A stretch of 64,000 nt of DNA from Constrictibacter sp. MBR-5 (GTDB taxonomy: Bacteria; Pseudomonadota; Alphaproteobacteria; JAJUGE01), in the NCBI RefSeq assembly GCF_040549485.1, contig NZ_JBEPTK010000002.1:496001-560000 (forward strand). The letters are read 5' to 3'. Each line of letters opens with the position of its first letter. Positions within the stretch are counted from its first letter, which is position 1. The position numbers and the translations under genes are program-made. The notes beneath the pieces were generated by a model. That model worked only from the letters and a program-made list of their open reading frames with translations. It had not been told where the DNA came from and did no database searches. Of the stretch, positions 54,957 through 64,000 are shown in pieces.

Positions 54957-56396
54957 ATGTCTGAATCCGATCTGATCCGCCTGACCGCGACCGATGCGGT
55001 CACCCTGTTGAAGCGTGGCGAGATCACCCCGCTCGATCTGGTGGAGGCCGCCGCGGCGCGCATCGAAGCGGTCGACGACCAGGTCAACGCCCTGCCGATC
55101 CGTTGCTACGACCGGGCGCGCGACCATGCGAAGCAGCTGGCATCCGGCAAGGGCAGGGAGCAACAGGACCATCCGGGCTGGCTCGCGGGCCTGCCGATCG
55201 CCATCAAGGATCTGATGGACGTCGAGGGGACGCTGAACACCTATGGCGGCTCCCCAGTCTACGCAGACAATGTCTCGAAGACCTCGGACGTGCTGGTTAA
55301 GCGCCTCGAGGCGCGCGGTGGCATCGTCGTCGCGAAGTCGGCGAGCCCGGAGTTCGGCGCACTGCCGGTCACCTGGAACCGGCTGCACGGGACGACGCGC
55401 ACACCCTGGGATACGCGCCTTCACGCCGGCGGATCGTCGGGCGGCGGAGCGGCAGCGGTCGCCTCGGGCGAGGTGTGGCTGGGTCACGGCTCGGATATCG
55501 GCGGGTCGCTCCGGATACCGGCCTCCTTCTGCGGGGTCGTGGGCCTGCGCCCGTCGGCGGGCCGGGTGCCGCGCGGCGTTACCTCGCGTGCCTTCAATCC
55601 TCTGGCGGTGCAGGGGCCGATGGCACGGACCGTAGCCGACTGCGCCCTCTTCCTCGACGCCATGGCCGGCTGGTGGCAGGGCGATCCACTGAGCTTGCCT
55701 GACCCCGTCGTGCCCTTCGCCAAGCTTGCGGCGGAGCCGAAAGTGCCGCTGCGCGTCGGCTTCAGCGTCGACCTCGGCTACGCGAAGATCGATCCCGAGG
55801 TCGCTGAGATCTGCGCCGCGGCGGCGAAGCGGTTCGCCGAGGCGGGCGCCAGCGTCGATGAGGCCGATTTCGACCTCTCCGAAACCCCCGACATTTACTC
55901 GATCCTCTATCCGATGAGCGTCCTTGGCGACCGCCAGCAATATGCCGAGGGCAACCGCGACCGGGCGTTCGCCGGTCTCGTCGCGTCGGTCGAAAACGCC
56001 AAGCGATTCACCGTCGACGACATTGTTCGCGCCGAGCGCGGCCGCGGCAGGCTCGTCACGAAGGCGGCAGCGGCGTTCGAGACATTCGACGTCATCGTCA
56101 CGCCCACCCTCGGAACGCCGCCGTTCGGGATCGAAGAGCGCAGCCCCGGCAATGCCGAAGCGAACAGTCTCGAGTTCGACTTTCCCTGGATCGCCCCCTG
56201 CTGCGCGACGGTGCTGATCGGTGCCCCGGTGATCGCTATCCCCGCGGGCTTCACCCGTGACGGCCGGCCGGTCGGGTTGCAGATCGTCGGCAAGCCGCGC
56301 GACGAGGCGGGGATCATCCAGGCCGCAGCGACGTTGGAGAGCATTCTGGGGCTGCACAGGCAGCTTCCGATCGACCCGCGGGAGGCGCGCGCATGA
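54957..56396 (+). CDS. Amidase signature enzyme
   Basis: A 479-residue amidase with the Ser-cisSer-Lys triad visible: Lys in GLPIAIKDLMDVEG, Ser in AGGSSGGGAAAV and Ser in GSDIGGSLRIPASFCG. It could hydrolyse amides or carbamates; it is not GatA by genomic context, since gatB and gatC are absent. Its stop overlaps the next gene by four bases (ATGA), giving a two-gene unit with a MaoC-type hydratase. Substrate unknown. Confidence 0.88.
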   Translation: MSESDLIRLTATDAVTLLKRGEITPLDLVEAAAARIEAVDDQVNALPIRCYDRARDHAKQLASGKGREQQDHPGWLAGLPIAIKDLMDVEGTLNTYGGSPVYADNVSKTSDVLVKRLEARGGIVVAKSASPEFGALPVTWNRLHGTTRTPWDTRLHAGGSSGGGAAAVASGEVWLGHGSDIGGSLRIPASFCGVVGLRPSAGRVPRGVTSRAFNPLAVQGPMARTVADCALFLDAMAGWWQGDPLSLPDPVVPFAKLAAEPKVPLRVGFSVDLGYAKIDPEVAEICAAAAKRFAEAGASVDEADFDLSETPDIYSILYPMSVLGDRQQYAEGNRDRAFAGLVASVENAKRFTVDDIVRAERGRGRLVTKAAAAFETFDVIVTPTLGTPPFGIEERSPGNAEANSLEFDFPWIAPCCATVLIGAPVIAIPAGFTRDGRPVGLQIVGKPRDEAGIIQAAATLESILGLHRQLPIDPREARA

Positions 56397-56821
56397 ACGA
56401 GGCAGGCGGCTGGGATTTCGAGGACCTCGAGATCGGAACGACATCGAGCTTCGCGAAGACGGTGACGGACGCCGACATCGTTCTCTTCGCCGGCATCTCC
56501 GGCGACACCAACCCCGTGCACCTCGATCACGACTATGCGTCGCGCACCATGTTCAAGGGGCGGATCGCCCATGGCATGCTGACGGCTGCCTTTCTGTCCG
56601 CGGTCCTGGGCGCACGCATGCCAGGGCCCGGCGCGATCTATCTCAGTCAGTCGCTGAGGTTCCGGGCACCGGTGCGGATCGGAGACACCGTCCGCGCGCG
56701 TGCGACGGTAACGGCGCTCGATGCCAAGCGCCGGCGGGCGACGCTCGAGACGAAGTGTACCGTGGGTGACACGGTGGTCGTCGACGGCGAGGCCGTGGTG
56801 ATGGTTCCTGCCCGGGCTTAG
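56393..56821 (+). CDS. MaoC-family (R)-hydratase-like protein
   Basis: A 142-residue hot-dog-fold protein with the (R)-specific enoyl-hydratase motif: FAGISGDTNPVHLDHDYA (catalytic Asp and His) followed by FKGRIAHGMLTAAF. It overlaps the amidase stop (ATGA). It likely hydrates an acyl-CoA double bond; its link to the amidase is only by position. The 173 bases that follow show no gene. Confidence 0.87.
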   Translation: MNEAGGWDFEDLEIGTTSSFAKTVTDADIVLFAGISGDTNPVHLDHDYASRTMFKGRIAHGMLTAAFLSAVLGARMPGPGAIYLSQSLRFRAPVRIGDTVRARATVTALDAKRRRATLETKCTVGDTVVVDGEAVVMVPARA

Positions 56822-56994
56822 ATCGGCGCGGATACGCGCAGGGATGGCGGACGGCAGCCATCGACGCCATATCAGCCCGCTGACCGCTCGCCAATTCTGG
56901 GTGATCGGGCGATGGGACTCCTGGGCCGCGTTTGCGAACCCCAGGCTGCAGGTCTATGTTGCCGGCCTTCGCCGGTCGAGGAGCAGAGGAACGC

Positions 56995-57663
56995 GTGGCA
57001 GACATCTTCCGCGAAGTCGATGAGGACCTGCGCCGCGAAAGCGCGGAACGGATCTGGCAGAAGTATGGGACGTATATCGTCGCCGCCGCTCTTCTCGTGA
57101 TCGTGGCTACCGCAGCGTGGGTCGGTTGGCGCGAGTGGCGCGAGTCGCAACTCCAGGCAGACGGTGCCCGCTTTGCACAGGCGTTGCAGAGTGCGGAGGC
57201 GGGGAACGTCGATCCTGCCACCGCGACCCTCGACGCACTGGCGGCAAGCGGCGTCGCCAGCTATCCGCTTCTTGCCGAATTGCAGTTGGCCGCCGTCCAG
57301 GCGGAGCAAGGCGATACGGCTGCCGCCGTGGCCGTTTATCGACGTATCGCGGACGATGACTCGGTTCGCGCACCGTATAAGGACCTTGCTGTTGTCCTGC
57401 TCGCGCTGCACGGCTTCGAAACCGAGGACCCGCAGGCACTGATTGAACGGTTGCAGCCTCTCACCGCCTCGAGTCCGCTCCGCTTCAGCGCAATCGAACT
57501 GACGGCGCTGCTGCACCACCGCGCAGGCGATGACGCGAAGGCGCTCGAAAGTTTGAGTGTGCTGCGCGACGAAAGTGCGGAACTCCCCCTGCCGATGCGT
57601 GACCGTGTCGACCGGCTCTATCGGATCTTCGGCGGCGCTACGCAGACCACGGTGGCGGGATGA
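56995..57663 (+). CDS. YfgM-like tetratricopeptide membrane protein
   Basis: A 222-residue inner-membrane protein, GTG 56995 after GAGGA. A single helix (IVAAALLVIVATAAWVGW, about 27-44) follows a short cytosolic stretch (ADIFREVDEDLRRES), then a periplasmic helical repeat region with TPR-like pairs. YfgM in E. coli works with the periplasmic chaperone network and sits before bamB, the same order here: its stop overlaps bamB by four bases (ATGA). Confidence 0.85.
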   Translation: MADIFREVDEDLRRESAERIWQKYGTYIVAAALLVIVATAAWVGWREWRESQLQADGARFAQALQSAEAGNVDPATATLDALAASGVASYPLLAELQLAAVQAEQGDTAAAVAVYRRIADDDSVRAPYKDLAVVLLALHGFETEDPQALIERLQPLTASSPLRFSAIELTALLHHRAGDDAKALESLSVLRDESAELPLPMRDRVDRLYRIFGGATQTTVAG

Positions 57664-58985
57664 TCAGGTACAGCAGGCTCCTGCCGCTCTGCATCGTCGG
57701 TCTCGCGCTTACGGGATGCGGAATCGGGTCCTGGTTCGACGGTGAGAGCGAACCTCCTCTGCCGGGGGATCGGATCGCCGTACTCCGCAGCGACGTGGCC
57801 GTGGCGCCCGACCCTGCGGTGGCGCAGCTGGATGTCGTGCTCCCGCCTGCGGCGTTGAACCCCGATTGGCCCCAGGCGGGGGGCACGCCCGATCACGCAC
57901 CCGTTCATGCCCAGCTCGCGCCGTCGCCGACCCGGATCTGGCAGGTGAGCGTCGGCGAAGGAACGGGCCGCGGCGCCCACATCCTGTCGGCACCGGTCGT
58001 CGCCAACGGTCGCGTCTTCGCGATGGATGCCGAGACCAATGTGAGCGCGGTCAGCGCGGCCGACGGTGAGCGGCTCTGGAGCCGCAGCATGCGGCCAGAG
58101 AATGGCGAGGGCGGCTTCGGCGGTGGCGTTGCCGCAGTCGGTGACCGCGTTTACGTCACCACCGGTTACGGTGGCGTAGCGGCATTGGATGCCGCCACCG
58201 GGGACCCGATCTGGAGCCGGACCCTTCCAACCCCGATCCGGGCTGCACCGACCGTTGCCGAAGGCAGGGTCTATGCCGTCACGGTGGACAGTCGGACGGA
58301 GGCACTGGACGCTGCCACGGGTCAGCCCGTCTGGACGCACACCGGGATTGCCGAGACGGCATCCGTTCTCGGCGGCGCCAGCCCGGCGGTCAGCCGCGGT
58401 GCGGTCGTGGTGCCTTACAACTCCGGCGAGGTCTTTGGCCTGCGCGAAGACAACGGGCGGATGGTCTGGACGGACAGTCTGGCGGCCCTGCGGCGTGCCG
58501 ACGTCGTCTCAGAGCTGGCGGCGATCCGCGGGCATCCCGTCGCCTACCGCGGTCTCGTGTTCGCTACCAGTCACAGCGGCCGGTCGGTGGCGATCGACCT
58601 GCGGTCCGGCATGCGTATCTGGGACCGTGACTTCGGTGGGGTAGAGATGCCCTGGGCAGCCGGCGACTTCGTCTTCATGCTCACCAATCGGAACGAACTG
58701 CTGGCGCTCGTCGCCGCAGAAGGGCGTGTTCGGTGGGTCAATCCGCTGCCGCGCTTCGAGGATCCGAAGGATCGTAGCGACCCGATCGTCTGGGCCGGAC
58801 CTGTGCTCGCTGGTGGGAACCTGATTCTGGTCAACTCGCTGGGCCGCGCGGTGTTCTTCTCGCCGGCCACAGGGGAACAGGTGAACGATCTGGCCCTGCC
58901 GAGCGGTGCCACCGTCCCGCCGGTCGTCGCCGGCGGCACGATGTTCGTCCTCTCCGGGGACGGCACACTTTCGGCCTACCGCTGA
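57660..58985 (+). CDS. bamB: Outer-membrane assembly lipoprotein BamB
   Basis: A 441-residue lipoprotein: signal peptide with lipobox LTGC (lipidated Cys20), then PQQ-type beta-propeller repeats ([49 protein letters not shown]). BamB is part of the BAM complex that folds outer-membrane barrels. It lies between the YfgM-like gene and der, the conserved proteobacterial order. It overlaps the former by four bases. Confidence 0.92.
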   Translation: MIRYSRLLPLCIVGLALTGCGIGSWFDGESEPPLPGDRIAVLRSDVAVAPDPAVAQLDVVLPPAALNPDWPQAGGTPDHAPVHAQLAPSPTRIWQVSVGEGTGRGAHILSAPVVANGRVFAMDAETNVSAVSAADGERLWSRSMRPENGEGGFGGGVAAVGDRVYVTTGYGGVAALDAATGDPIWSRTLPTPIRAAPTVAEGRVYAVTVDSRTEALDAATGQPVWTHTGIAETASVLGGASPAVSRGAVVVPYNSGEVFGLREDNGRMVWTDSLAALRRADVVSELAAIRGHPVAYRGLVFATSHSGRSVAIDLRSGMRIWDRDFGGVEMPWAAGDFVFMLTNRNELLALVAAEGRVRWVNPLPRFEDPKDRSDPIVWAGPVLAGGNLILVNSLGRAVFFSPATGEQVNDLALPSGATVPPVVAGGTMFVLSGDGTLSAYR

Positions 58986-58996
58986 CAGGCCCCGGG

Positions 58997-60412
58997 ATGA
59001 CCGCCACGGTCGCCATCATCGGACGGCCGAACGTCGGCAAGTCGACGCTCTTCAACCGTCTCGTCGGTAAGAAGCTGGCGATCGTCGCCGACACTCCGGG
59101 TGTCACCCGCGATCGGCGCGAGGGGGACGGGCGTGTGTCCGACCTGCACTTCCGGGTCATCGATACGGCCGGGCTCGACGAGGCGCTGGTTACCGAGGTC
59201 GAGCAGGGGATGCGCTTCCAGACGGAGCGCGCGCTCGCAGGCGCGGATCTGGTGCTGTTCCTGATCGACGCGCGAACCGGCCTGACGCCGATCGACAGAC
59301 ACTTCGGCGAATGGCTCCGCGAACGGCCCATACCCGTCCTGCTCGTCGCCAACAAGTGCGAGGGCAACGCCGGAAACATCGGCTACTACGAGGCATTTGA
59401 ACTCGGCCTCGGCGAGCCGGTGCCGATCTCCGCGGCTCATGGCGAGGGGATGGCCGAGCTGTATCAGGCACTCGTTCCCCACCTGCGGCCGGCGGAACCG
59501 AATGTCGACGAAGCGTCGGCCGAAGACGCTGCCGACGGTGCGATCGATCCGGACGCAGTCGACCCGGATTCGGACGAGGCCGACGACGGGACGGCGGATC
59601 CGGCAATTCCCATCCAGCTTGCCATCGTCGGCCGGCCGAACGTCGGCAAGTCGACGCTGGTCAATCGCCTGCTCGGAGAGGAGCGAGTCTTGACCGGCCC
59701 GGAGCCGGGGGTCACCCGCGATTCGATCGCCGTCGCATGGCAGTGGGAGGGGCAGGCGTTCCGCCTCATCGACACGGCCGGCATGCGCCGCCGCGCCCGC
59801 GTGTACGAAGCGATCGAGAAGATGTCGGTCGAGGACACGTTGCGCGCCATCCGCTTCGCGCAGGTCGTCGTGCTGGTGATCGATGCGATCGAGGGCATGG
59901 ATCGGCAGGATCTGGTCATCGCCCGCATGGTGGCCGACGAAGGACGCGCGCTCGTGATCGCGGTCAACAAGTGGGATCTAGTCGACGACGGGGCCAAGAC
60001 GCTGGCCGAGATCGAGGATCGCTTGCAGACCTCGCTGGCACAGCTGCGCGGGGTGCCCGTGGTCACCCTCTCCGCGATCACGGGACGCCGGCTCGACCGG
60101 TTGATGAGATCGGTCCTCGACATCTACGCGCTGTGGAACCGGCGCATTCCGACCGGCGCGCTGAACCGCTGGTTCGGCGACATGCTGGAGCAGCATCCGC
60201 CGCCGCTGGTGGACGGGCGGCGCCTGAAGCTGCGCTACATCACCCAGATCAAGCGCCGGCCGCCCACCTTCATGCTGTTCACGACCCGCCCGAAGGACGT
60301 GCCCGAATCCTATCTCCGTTATCTGATCAATGGATTGCGGGAAGCTTTCGGCTTGCGCGGGGTACCGATCCGCATAACGATGCGGAAGGGTCGAAACCCC
60401 TTCGCGGACTGA
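58997..60412 (+). CDS. der: Ribosome-associated GTPase Der
   Basis: A 471-residue GTPase with two tandem G domains for 50S subunit maturation. First domain [14 protein letters not shown] (10-23), DTPGVTRDR and NKCEG; second domain [24 protein letters not shown] and NKWDLV; C-terminal KH-like domain ([19 protein letters not shown]). An acidic linker joins the domains. Eleven bases after bamB. Essential in most bacteria. Confidence 0.96.
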   Translation: MTATVAIIGRPNVGKSTLFNRLVGKKLAIVADTPGVTRDRREGDGRVSDLHFRVIDTAGLDEALVTEVEQGMRFQTERALAGADLVLFLIDARTGLTPIDRHFGEWLRERPIPVLLVANKCEGNAGNIGYYEAFELGLGEPVPISAAHGEGMAELYQALVPHLRPAEPNVDEASAEDAADGAIDPDAVDPDSDEADDGTADPAIPIQLAIVGRPNVGKSTLVNRLLGEERVLTGPEPGVTRDSIAVAWQWEGQAFRLIDTAGMRRRARVYEAIEKMSVEDTLRAIRFAQVVVLVIDAIEGMDRQDLVIARMVADEGRALVIAVNKWDLVDDGAKTLAEIEDRLQTSLAQLRGVPVVTLSAITGRRLDRLMRSVLDIYALWNRRIPTGALNRWFGDMLEQHPPPLVDGRRLKLRYITQIKRRPPTFMLFTTRPKDVPESYLRYLINGLREAFGLRGVPIRITMRKGRNPFAD

Positions 60413-60450
60413 TCGTCCACCCGCGTATCACAAGGTGAGCCGACCTGCCG

Positions 60451-61374
60451 ATGTCTCTCTTCGCGCCCCCCGAAGTGATCGAAACGGAAGTCTTCGTCGA
60501 TCTTCCGAGCAATTTCCGCACCCGTCGCGAACGCACGGTATGGGCGGATACCAATCGCGCGGGACAGGCGATCGACAGCTTCCTCGAAGGTCCGGCGTTC
60601 GACGCCGATGGCAATCTCTATGTCGTGGATATTCCGTGGGGCCGCATCTTCCGCATCACGCCGGCCGGCGCGACATCGTTGATCGCGGAGTATGACGGCG
60701 AGCCGAACGGCCTGAAGATCCATCGCGATGGCCGGATCTTCGTCGCCGACTACAAGAACGGGATCATGTTGCTGGATCCGGACACCGGATCGGTCACGCC
60801 CTGGTGCGACCGCTACCGACTGGAGCGGTTCAAGGGTTGCAACGACCTGATCTTCGGTGCGGCCGGAGAGATGTATTTCACCGACCAGGGTCAGACCGGC
60901 CATCAGGATCCGACGGGGCGGGTGTTCCGACTGTCCCCGGACGGCCGGCTCGACTGCCTGATCGACACCATCCCGAGCCCGAACGGGATTGCCATCGATC
61001 CCTCGGGAAAGATCGTCTACGTCGCGGTCACGCGGGCGAACGCGGTGTGGCGGATGCCGATGATGGCCGACGGCGGGGTGTCCAAGGTCGGGACCTTCAT
61101 CCAGCTCTCCGGCGGCGGGGGGCCTGACGGGATGGCGATGACGGCCGACGGGGGCTTGCTCGTTTCCCACGTGGGCATGGGCTGCATCTGGGTATTCGAC
61201 AAGCTCGGCCAGCCGCGCTGGCGGGTCAATTCCTGCACCGGATTGTCGACGACGAACGTGGCGTTTGGCGGCCCCGAAAATCGGACTCTCTACATAACCG
61301 AATCCGAGACCGGTACCATCCTGCGTGCGGAGTTGCCGGTCCCTGGCCTGATGCTCTTCTCCCATCAGGCCTGA
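60451..61374 (+). CDS. SMP-30/gluconolactonase-family protein
   Basis: A 307-residue six-bladed propeller lactonase. Metal-site features visible: Glu in FLEGPAFDADGNLY, Asn in GEPNGLKIHRDGRIFVADY, Asn in SPNGIAIDPSGK and Asp in GPDGMAMTADGG. Likely hydrolyses a sugar lactone or related ester, using Ca or Zn. Starts ATG 60451, 38 bases after der; no linked sugar genes in this window, so the substrate is unknown. Confidence 0.88.
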   Translation: MSLFAPPEVIETEVFVDLPSNFRTRRERTVWADTNRAGQAIDSFLEGPAFDADGNLYVVDIPWGRIFRITPAGATSLIAEYDGEPNGLKIHRDGRIFVADYKNGIMLLDPDTGSVTPWCDRYRLERFKGCNDLIFGAAGEMYFTDQGQTGHQDPTGRVFRLSPDGRLDCLIDTIPSPNGIAIDPSGKIVYVAVTRANAVWRMPMMADGGVSKVGTFIQLSGGGGPDGMAMTADGGLLVSHVGMGCIWVFDKLGQPRWRVNSCTGLSTTNVAFGGPENRTLYITESETGTILRAELPVPGLMLFSHQA

Positions 61375-61406
61375 CGGCCGGCAGGGCCGCCACAGGCGCA
61401 AGGCAC

Positions 61407-62855
61407 ATGCCCGACTTCAGGCCGGTTCTCTACATTCTGGGACTGTTCGTCAGTGGCCTCGGGGCGACCATGGTCGTCCCGGCCCTGGTCGACGCCGCTC
61501 TGAACAATCCGGACTGGGAGGTGTTCGTCGCCGGCGCGCTGATATGCCTCTTCGTCGGCGGCACGCTCGTCCTCGTCAATCACAGCAAGAGCATGCTGCT
61601 CGACCTCAAGCAGGGCTTTCTGCTGACGGCGGCGAGTTGGATCGCGCTGCCCGCCTTTGCCGCGGTGCCATTCACCTTCGGCGAACTCGACCTTCGCTTC
61701 GTCGACGCCTACTTCGAGGCCGTTTCCGGTCTGACAACGACGGGGTCGACCATCCTCGTCGGGCTGGACCACATGCCGCCGGGCATCCTCCTCTGGCGCG
61801 CTCTGCTACAATGGGTCGGCGGTCTCGGGATCATCGCCATGGCCATCGCCATGTTGCCGTTCCTGCGCGTCGGCGGAATGCAGCTGTTCCGGATGGAGTC
61901 CTCCGACCGCTCGGCAAAGATCCTGCCGCGTCCGGCCCAGATCGTCGGTGGAATCGGCGGCGCCTATCTCGGCCTCTCCGCCCTCTGCGCCGCCTGCTAC
62001 TGGGTTGCGGGGATGGATGCGTTCGAGGCGATCACGCATGCGATGACCACCCTGTCCACCGGCGGTTTCTCGACGTCGGACAGCTCGCTGGCGTATTTCG
62101 ACAGCGCTTGGGTCGACGCGGTCGCCACGATCTTCATGCTGGCCGGCGGCATACCCTTCGTTCTCTACGTTCAGGCACTGAGGGGAGAGCCCGCGGCCCT
62201 CTGGCGTGACCCGCAGGTTCGCGCACTCGTCGGGGCGCTCGCGATCGTCGTGATGGTGATCGTTCTCTGGCTGTGGCTACACCAGGGCATGAACCCATAC
62301 ACGGCGTTCCGCCACACCGCCCTCAATGTCGTTTCCGTGGTCACGACGACCGGCTTTGCCTCGACCGACTACAGCCAGTGGGGTGGGTTCGCCGTTCTCG
62401 CCTTCTTCTTCCTGACCTTCGCCGGTGGCTGTACGGGATCCACCTCCGGCGGCATCAAGGTCTTCCGGTTTCTGGTGGGCGGGATCCTGCTTGCGGCGCA
62501 GATCAAGCGGCTGGCGCACCCGAACACCGTGTTCGTGCGGAAATTCGGTGGCCGCCCCCTCGGCGAGGATGTCATCGTCTCCGTCTCGGTCTTTATTTTC
62601 CTGTACGTGGCCGTGGTCGCGCTGTTGTCGGCCGGCCTCTCGCTGCAGGGGCTCGATTTCATCACCGCGGCGAGTGGCGCCGCCACCGCCGTCTCCAATG
62701 TCGGCCCCGGGCTTGGCCCAATCATCGGGCCCGTAGGCAACTTTCAGCCGTTGCCGGATGGGGCGAAGTGGCTCCTTTCCCTGGGAATGCTGCTCGGCCG
62801 CCTGGAATTCTTTACGATCCTGGTGCTGCTCACGCCGGCATTCTGGCGCGGCTGA
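61407..62855 (+). CDS. trkH: Potassium uptake protein TrkH
   Basis: The membrane subunit (482 residues) of the Trk K+ uptake system, forming the ion pore with four filter loops: TTTGSTILVG, TTLSTGGFSTSD, VVTTTGFASTDYSQWG and SNVGPGLGPIIG. Each carries the glycine used for K+ selectivity. Its regulator TrkA is not adjacent. ATG 61407 has AAGG just upstream. Ten-odd helices are visible. Confidence 0.93.
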   Translation: MPDFRPVLYILGLFVSGLGATMVVPALVDAALNNPDWEVFVAGALICLFVGGTLVLVNHSKSMLLDLKQGFLLTAASWIALPAFAAVPFTFGELDLRFVDAYFEAVSGLTTTGSTILVGLDHMPPGILLWRALLQWVGGLGIIAMAIAMLPFLRVGGMQLFRMESSDRSAKILPRPAQIVGGIGGAYLGLSALCAACYWVAGMDAFEAITHAMTTLSTGGFSTSDSSLAYFDSAWVDAVATIFMLAGGIPFVLYVQALRGEPAALWRDPQVRALVGALAIVVMVIVLWLWLHQGMNPYTAFRHTALNVVSVVTTTGFASTDYSQWGGFAVLAFFFLTFAGGCTGSTSGGIKVFRFLVGGILLAAQIKRLAHPNTVFVRKFGGRPLGEDVIVSVSVFIFLYVAVVALLSAGLSLQGLDFITAASGAATAVSNVGPGLGPIIGPVGNFQPLPDGAKWLLSLGMLLGRLEFFTILVLLTPAFWRG

Positions 62856-62868
62856 GGGTGGGTTGCGG

Positions 62869-63144
62869 TCAGCGCGGGCGCCAATAGGGCGGCAGCCGCT
62901 CGCCGCGGGGACCCGCGCCATTCACGCCGCCCGTCGGCGGCACAGGCGACGGCGTCGAAGGCTCCGCCCGAGAGAATTCCGGCGGAGGGTGGACGGCTGG
63001 CGACTGGCCAGACGTTCCGCCCACCGCCTGACGCACGAGAGCGACGATCCGGTCTGTCGCGGCGCGTTCACCTGATCGGCGACCCGCTTCCAGGATACGG
63101 GCGGAGAGATCACGAATCTCACGTTCGAGATCGTCGGTCGGCAT
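62869..63144 (-). CDS. Hypothetical small protein
   Basis: A 91-residue frame from ATG 63144. The first half is a charged amphipathic helix (DDLEREIRDLSARILEAGRR), the second half is Pro/Ser/Gly-rich and likely disordered. No domain recognised and no clear ribosome site. Convergent with trkH, and about 80 bases downstream of the OmpA-like gene on the same strand, so a pair is possible. Weakly supported. Confidence 0.45.
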   Translation of the reverse strand: MPTDDLEREIRDLSARILEAGRRSGERAATDRIVALVRQAVGGTSGQSPAVHPPPEFSRAEPSTPSPVPPTGGVNGAGPRGERLPPYWRPR

Positions 63145-63224
63145 GCGGCGGCTCTGCTGGATTGACGCAGCGGCAGCGTGCCCACAGTTCTCCGAAATGT
63201 CGAGGTGGCATCGCGCCTGTGCGG

Positions 63225-63950
63225 TCAGCGTGCGAGTTCGATCTCGACGCGTCTGCTCTTCTCCGCAGACCGGTTCGACTGATCGGGCAGGGCAGGGTCG
63301 ATGCCCTCCCAGTCCATGGCGATCCGATCCCCCGGCACGCCCGCTTTCTTGAAGGCCGCGGCAACGCTCTCGACGCGCTTGCGCGACAGGGCGAGGTTGA
63401 GTTCTCGTGAACCGGTCGAATCGGTGAAGCCGCGCAGCCGTACCTGCAGGCCGTCTGCTGCCGCGCGCTCTGCGAGGGGCGTGATCGCGCGCCGGGCGGC
63501 GGCATCGAGAGACGAGGCGCCGATGCCGAAGTATACCGCCGTCGGTTCTGGCACCGTCGAAACAGGCGGGGGTCGGGAACCAGCGGAGGCGAGCGGCGCC
63601 TCGGCCGCGGCTCCCGATCCAGCTGATGCCGCAGCTGGCGCGGGTGTCTCCATGGCGGGACTCGGCGCGGTGGCCGCCGTCGCGGCGGGCGGGCGCGGCT
63701 GTTCGATAACCCGCTGGGCTTCCGCGAGGGCACGGCGGCAGGCACTCTCGTTGTCCAGATCGGCAAATGCGGCCGCTGCCTGCGCAAGGACACCCGCCTC
63801 GCGCCGCGCGGCCTCTGCCGGCATCGTCGACAATCGCTGCTGCATCGCGGTCGCCTCTCCCGCGCAATCCTGAGCCTTGACAGCGCCGGCGCAAGCCAGG
63901 AGCGAGAACGCCGCCGCTGCGGCCATCATCGGTCTAGCCATCCGGATCAT
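63225..63950 (-). CDS. OmpA-family periplasmic protein
   Basis: A 241-residue exported protein with a signal peptide (AAAAAFSLLACAGAVKAQ); a Cys in it could be read as a lipobox (LLACAG), but signal peptidase I cleavage after KAQ also fits. A helical N-terminal domain and an Ala/Pro linker precede a C-terminal OmpA-like domain: VYFGIGASSLDAAARRAITPLAE, LRGFTDSTGSRELNLALSRKR and ending RRVEIELAR. It should bind peptidoglycan. No partner beyond the small downstream frame. Confidence 0.85.
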   Translation of the reverse strand: MIRMARPMMAAAAAFSLLACAGAVKAQDCAGEATAMQQRLSTMPAEAARREAGVLAQAAAAFADLDNESACRRALAEAQRVIEQPRPPAATAATAPSPAMETPAPAAASAGSGAAAEAPLASAGSRPPPVSTVPEPTAVYFGIGASSLDAAARRAITPLAERAAADGLQVRLRGFTDSTGSRELNLALSRKRVESVAAAFKKAGVPGDRIAMDWEGIDPALPDQSNRSAEKSRRVEIELAR

Positions 63951-64000
63951 CCAGGATTCTGCGTGGGGAGCGACATTCAGCGGACAACGTGGCCGGTGGT

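Noticed and set aside
56822-56994. Possible tRNA or small RNA in the gap before the YfgM-like gene
   Set aside because: No cloverleaf, TTC-loop motif or terminator could be found.

Overview
The window looks like chromosomal DNA of a G+C-rich alphaproteobacterium, most likely in or near Rhodospirillales. The pointers are the very high GC at third codon positions, the aerobic-type cobalamin genes (BluB, CobN, CobO, CobU, CobW), TRAP and tripartite tricarboxylate transporters, a cox-type CO-dehydrogenase accessory cluster, an HWE-type histidine kinase and dispersed palindromic repeats. The genus cannot be named from the sequence alone. No rRNA, tRNA, CRISPR array or recognisable insertion sequence was seen.

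Layout. 70-3430: a complete DctP-DctQ-DctM TRAP transporter. 3431-7600: an accessory patch with a 37-bp tandem repeat, a frameshifted antitoxin-like gene, and a markedly AT-richer two-gene operon on the minus strand (DUF2290-like protein plus a large SF1 helicase with a NERD-like N-terminus); this operon is the best candidate for an undescribed defence module. 7601-13795: an HTH protein whose end runs into a duplicated composite palindrome; a glycine-reductase-B-like selenoprotein read through an in-frame UGA; and a broken CheB-CheR-HWE kinase with its receiver-domain partner. 13898-29237: BluB, an enolase-superfamily enzyme, a TonB receptor with a BtuC-type permease, a cyclase-ATPase-TPR signalling protein, two envelope proteins, an orphan binding protein with a flavin monooxygenase, and cobC-like, cobT and cobS. 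29273-42402: an MFS transporter, a TctCBA transporter, a ydbH-ynbE-ydbL envelope operon and a coxD/coxE/xdhC/mocA-like maturation cluster. 42456-52921: an aromatic-amino-acid attenuator in front of a DAHP synthase, then a cobalamin riboswitch leading btuB-btuD-cobU-cobW-cobN-cobO. 52931-63950: housekeeping genes (pdxH, a cbpA/cbpM-like pair, amidase, MaoC, YfgM-like, bamB, der, SMP-30, trkH, OmpA-like).

How the genes work together. Cobalamin uptake and late synthesis dominate. BluB makes the lower ligand DMB, CobT and CobS attach it, CobU activates the ring, CobN/CobW handle cobalt insertion and CobO adenosylates; two TonB receptors, one permease and one ATPase handle import. The riboswitch probably controls the whole 44197-52921 run. 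The cox cluster would mature a molybdenum hydroxylase whose structural genes are not in the window.

Most unusual signals: the UGA-containing selenoprotein with a plausible SECIS hairpin at the right distance; the leader peptide with YFWYF followed by a terminator ahead of the DAHP synthase; the AT-rich helicase/DUF2290 operon with an apparently degraded nuclease motif; the doubly broken chemotaxis-type kinase; and the palindromic repeat families.
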